The notes below the pieces were generated by a model. The model was given only the letters and a program-made list of their open reading frames with translations, was not told the origin of the DNA and made no database searches. Positions 34,201 to 35,878 of a stretch of DNA of 35,878 bases are shown here, in pieces (the first letter of the stretch is position 1; the number at the start of each line of letters is the position of its first letter). The translations under genes and the position numbers were made by a program. Source of the stretch: Cyanophora paradoxa (lineage: Eukaryota > Glaucocystophyceae > Cyanophorales > Cyanophoraceae). The stretch is taken from assembly GCA_004431415.1 (NCBI GenBank), contig QPMI01000488.1, positions 1 through 35,878 of the forward strand, in the 5' to 3' direction.

Positions 34201-35600
34201 AACGAAGGGCGGAGCTATGTATAGAGGGCGCCGCGGCCAGTCGCGGGGCACGAGGCCCCTGCGGCAGATGCCGCCGAGGCCCGGGCCGGCGCCGGTGCAC
34301 CCTGTAGACGTGGCCTCCGGCTCTGCCCGGGCCCGCGCCTGCACTGCACCAGGCCCCGCCCTCCTGCACACGGGGCCGACTCAGCTGAGAGCCAGCCCGC
34401 CGCTTCGGGCCGCTGGCGCACCGGAGGAGGACGGGGCGGCGCTCCTGGCCACGGGGAAGAAGGTGAGCGCCGCGCCGGCCACCGTGATCGCCATCGAGAA
34501 CGAGCGCGCTGCGCCCGCGCGCTCAGTCGAGGATCGGAGCGGGGAGATCGAACGCAGACTTCGAATTCGGGCACCAGGTGGGCGCGCTCGAGGAGGGGGT
34601 CTCGGCATGGCGACGAAGACGGACCAGTCGGCCGCCACGTCGCGGGCGCCAGCGGCGACGCCGCACCAGGTAGGGCGCCCGCCCAGCCGGCCACCCGCTC
34701 CCGTACACGGGCGGGCTCGCCCCGGCCCCGCTCACCAGCGGCCACGGCCGCTCGTCCAGCAGGCGCGGTACCCCCGCCACGACGACGCCACGTGCGGCGC
34801 GCCTGCGCGCACCGGCTTCCGGGTCAGTCTGAGAGGCGGCTGCGGCGCTGGCGGGCTTGGGCGCGGGCGCGCGCCTCGGAGGCTGCTTGCGGAGTTGTTG
34901 CTGAGTTGAAGATGTCCGACGCGAGCGGCGAGGCGCCGTGCAGACTGCGCGGCGCCCGCGATCCAGCGTTGGTTAGCACTAACATTAGGACGTGGACCCG
35001 CGGCCGCGGGCGCGGGAGGCACCTGCGGGCGATCATGTAGCCCGGGCGTCCACCAGCCATATCTCCGGCTGCGCGCGCGCCCCGTCGACTCGACCCAGGC
35101 GCGAGCTCGCGCATCGATTTCGGCCGGCGCCGGCGCCCACCCTTGCGGGTCGCGTGCCCTGGAGCTGCGACGAGAGCTCCGGCCACTGCCCCGAGGCCGG
35201 TCAGCTGCAGCGCTAGCCCCGACTGACCTCGACGCGGGCGCGGCCGGCGCACCAGCGGGTGGCGATGTACCAGATGGCCCGCACGAGCGTTCCGGTTGCG
35301 CGTCACGAGGCCGACCGCCGCGAGAGCGCCACCGCTCGAACGACATGTCCACAGCTGCGGACGGCGGGCGGGCGGGCCGGGCGCGTCGGCGTTCCGCCTC
35401 GAGAGGAGGCGGGGCGGGGCGCTCACGGCACGGCGACCGGGTGCGTGGGTCCGAGCGCGCACCTCCGCCGGCTCGCCACAGGAACCGCGCGATCGAAACG
35501 CTCAGGGGTGGAACGGGGCGGGCGGAGCGGCGGGGCGGGCGGGCGGGGCGGGGCGGAGCGGGCGGGCGGGGCGGGCGGGGCGGGGCGGGCGGACGGTGCC
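34201..35600. other. Host GC-rich DNA, genes not resolvable
   Basis: Extreme GC content leaves long open frames on both strands, mostly Arg/Pro/Ala-rich shadows. A minus-strand gene beginning at the right window edge may extend here, but exon borders cannot be fixed by eye. Confidence 0.3.
35512..35592. repeat. G-rich microsatellite (GGGGCGGGCGG)n
   Basis: A nearly uninterrupted run of GGGCGG/GGGGCGG units, able in principle to form G-quadruplexes. It would translate as a Pro/Arg-rich repeat on the minus strand, which inflates the open frame there. Confidence 0.6.
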
Positions 35601-35609
35601 GGTGAGACG

Positions 35610-35878
35610 GGCGCTTGAGGACGTCGTAGGCGAGCACACGCGCCGCCTGCGCCTCGTACCGCCTGCCGGCCCCCGCGAGGGCGAGGTTACGGAGGGCGAG
35701 GTGGAGCGGTCGCGGCTCGCATAGAGCGGCCTGAAGGAGCAGGGCGGGGCGGGGGTCGGGGACGGGGGGGCACGAGATCACCTGAGCGTCGAGGACGCGG
35801 TGGAGGGCGACGCGCGGGTTCGGGTCGTCGGGGGGCCACACCCAGCCCACCGACTGCAGCGCGAAGCTCGCGATCCCG
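35610..35878 (-). CDS. Host protein, partial exon(s) at window edge, unknown
   Basis: On the minus strand from 35878: SFALQSVGWVWPPDDPNPRV then ALHRVLDAQ; a 51-bp stretch (35731-35781) with GT-AG ends may be an intron or coding, since both keep the frame; then CEPRPLHLALRNLALAGAGR and YEAQAARVLAYDVLK. The balanced composition stands out from the surrounding Arg/Pro/Ala shadows, so this is probably real coding sequence. Family not recognised. Confidence 0.4.

Noticed and set aside
34732-35850. 372-aa minus-strand open frame as one host protein
   Set aside because: Most of it is Pro/Arg/Ala-rich and arises from GC bias and the GGGCGG microsatellite. Only the first ~90 residues have protein-like composition.

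Overview
The window is an AT-rich, virus-like element of about 28.3 kb (2290-30609) inserted in a very GC-rich eukaryotic chromosome (1-2289 and 30610-35878). The host has short introns, including apparent GC-AG ones, which suggests a GC-rich unicellular eukaryote such as a microalga or other protist; the species cannot be read from this sequence. The element is bounded by a 6-bp target-site duplication (GCTACC, 2284-2289 and 30610-30615) and by terminal inverted repeats of about 1.16 kb (2290-3450 and 29448-30609). Together with an rve-type integrase and a protein-primed family B DNA polymerase, this makes it a Polinton/Maverick-type element or integrated Polinton-like virus. It lies inside an exon of a HECT-type E3 ubiquitin ligase gene and separates the N-lobe from the C-lobe that carries the catalytic Cys.

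Layout of the element, left to right. Left TIR, with a 28-bp nested inverted repeat, a 93-bp hairpin and phased TGCCTGACA iterons. A minus-strand block: a broken S-adenosylmethionine decarboxylase (speD-like), a small zinc-ribbon protein, a tandem pair of related ~270-aa proteins of unknown function, a small helical protein, and a ~1,800-residue fibre gene ending in a peptidase S74 chaperone domain. Then a plus-strand patatin-like phospholipase apparently fused to a discoidin-like domain. Next the virion module: two divergently transcribed minor-capsid or penton-like proteins, the double-jelly-roll-type major capsid protein, a zinc-ribbon/PD-(D/E)XK-like nuclease, the FtsK/HerA (A32-like) packaging ATPase, and three further small plus-strand genes. 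A central copy of the TIR hairpin lies where plus and minus transcription converge (about 20.5 kb). Then come a minus-strand primase-SF3 helicase, a small basic protein and a RING-finger protein, and finally a plus-strand replication/integration block: a 221-aa helical protein (possible terminal protein), pPolB and the integrase. A tRNA-like relic and AT-rich noncoding DNA lead into the right TIR.

The gene set forms a coherent life cycle: integration (integrase, TIRs), replication (pPolB, primase-helicase), virion assembly (MCP, minor capsid proteins, ATPase) and host attachment or entry (fibre, patatin). No adenain-like maturation protease was recognised.

Many genes, the two TIRs and the host HECT gene differ by single-base indels, mostly in homopolymer runs. 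Because host and element show the same error type, uncorrected long-read sequencing error is at least as likely as genuine decay. Frame-broken genes are therefore described as single loci with breaks. I could not run any search; family assignments rest on motifs visible in the translations.
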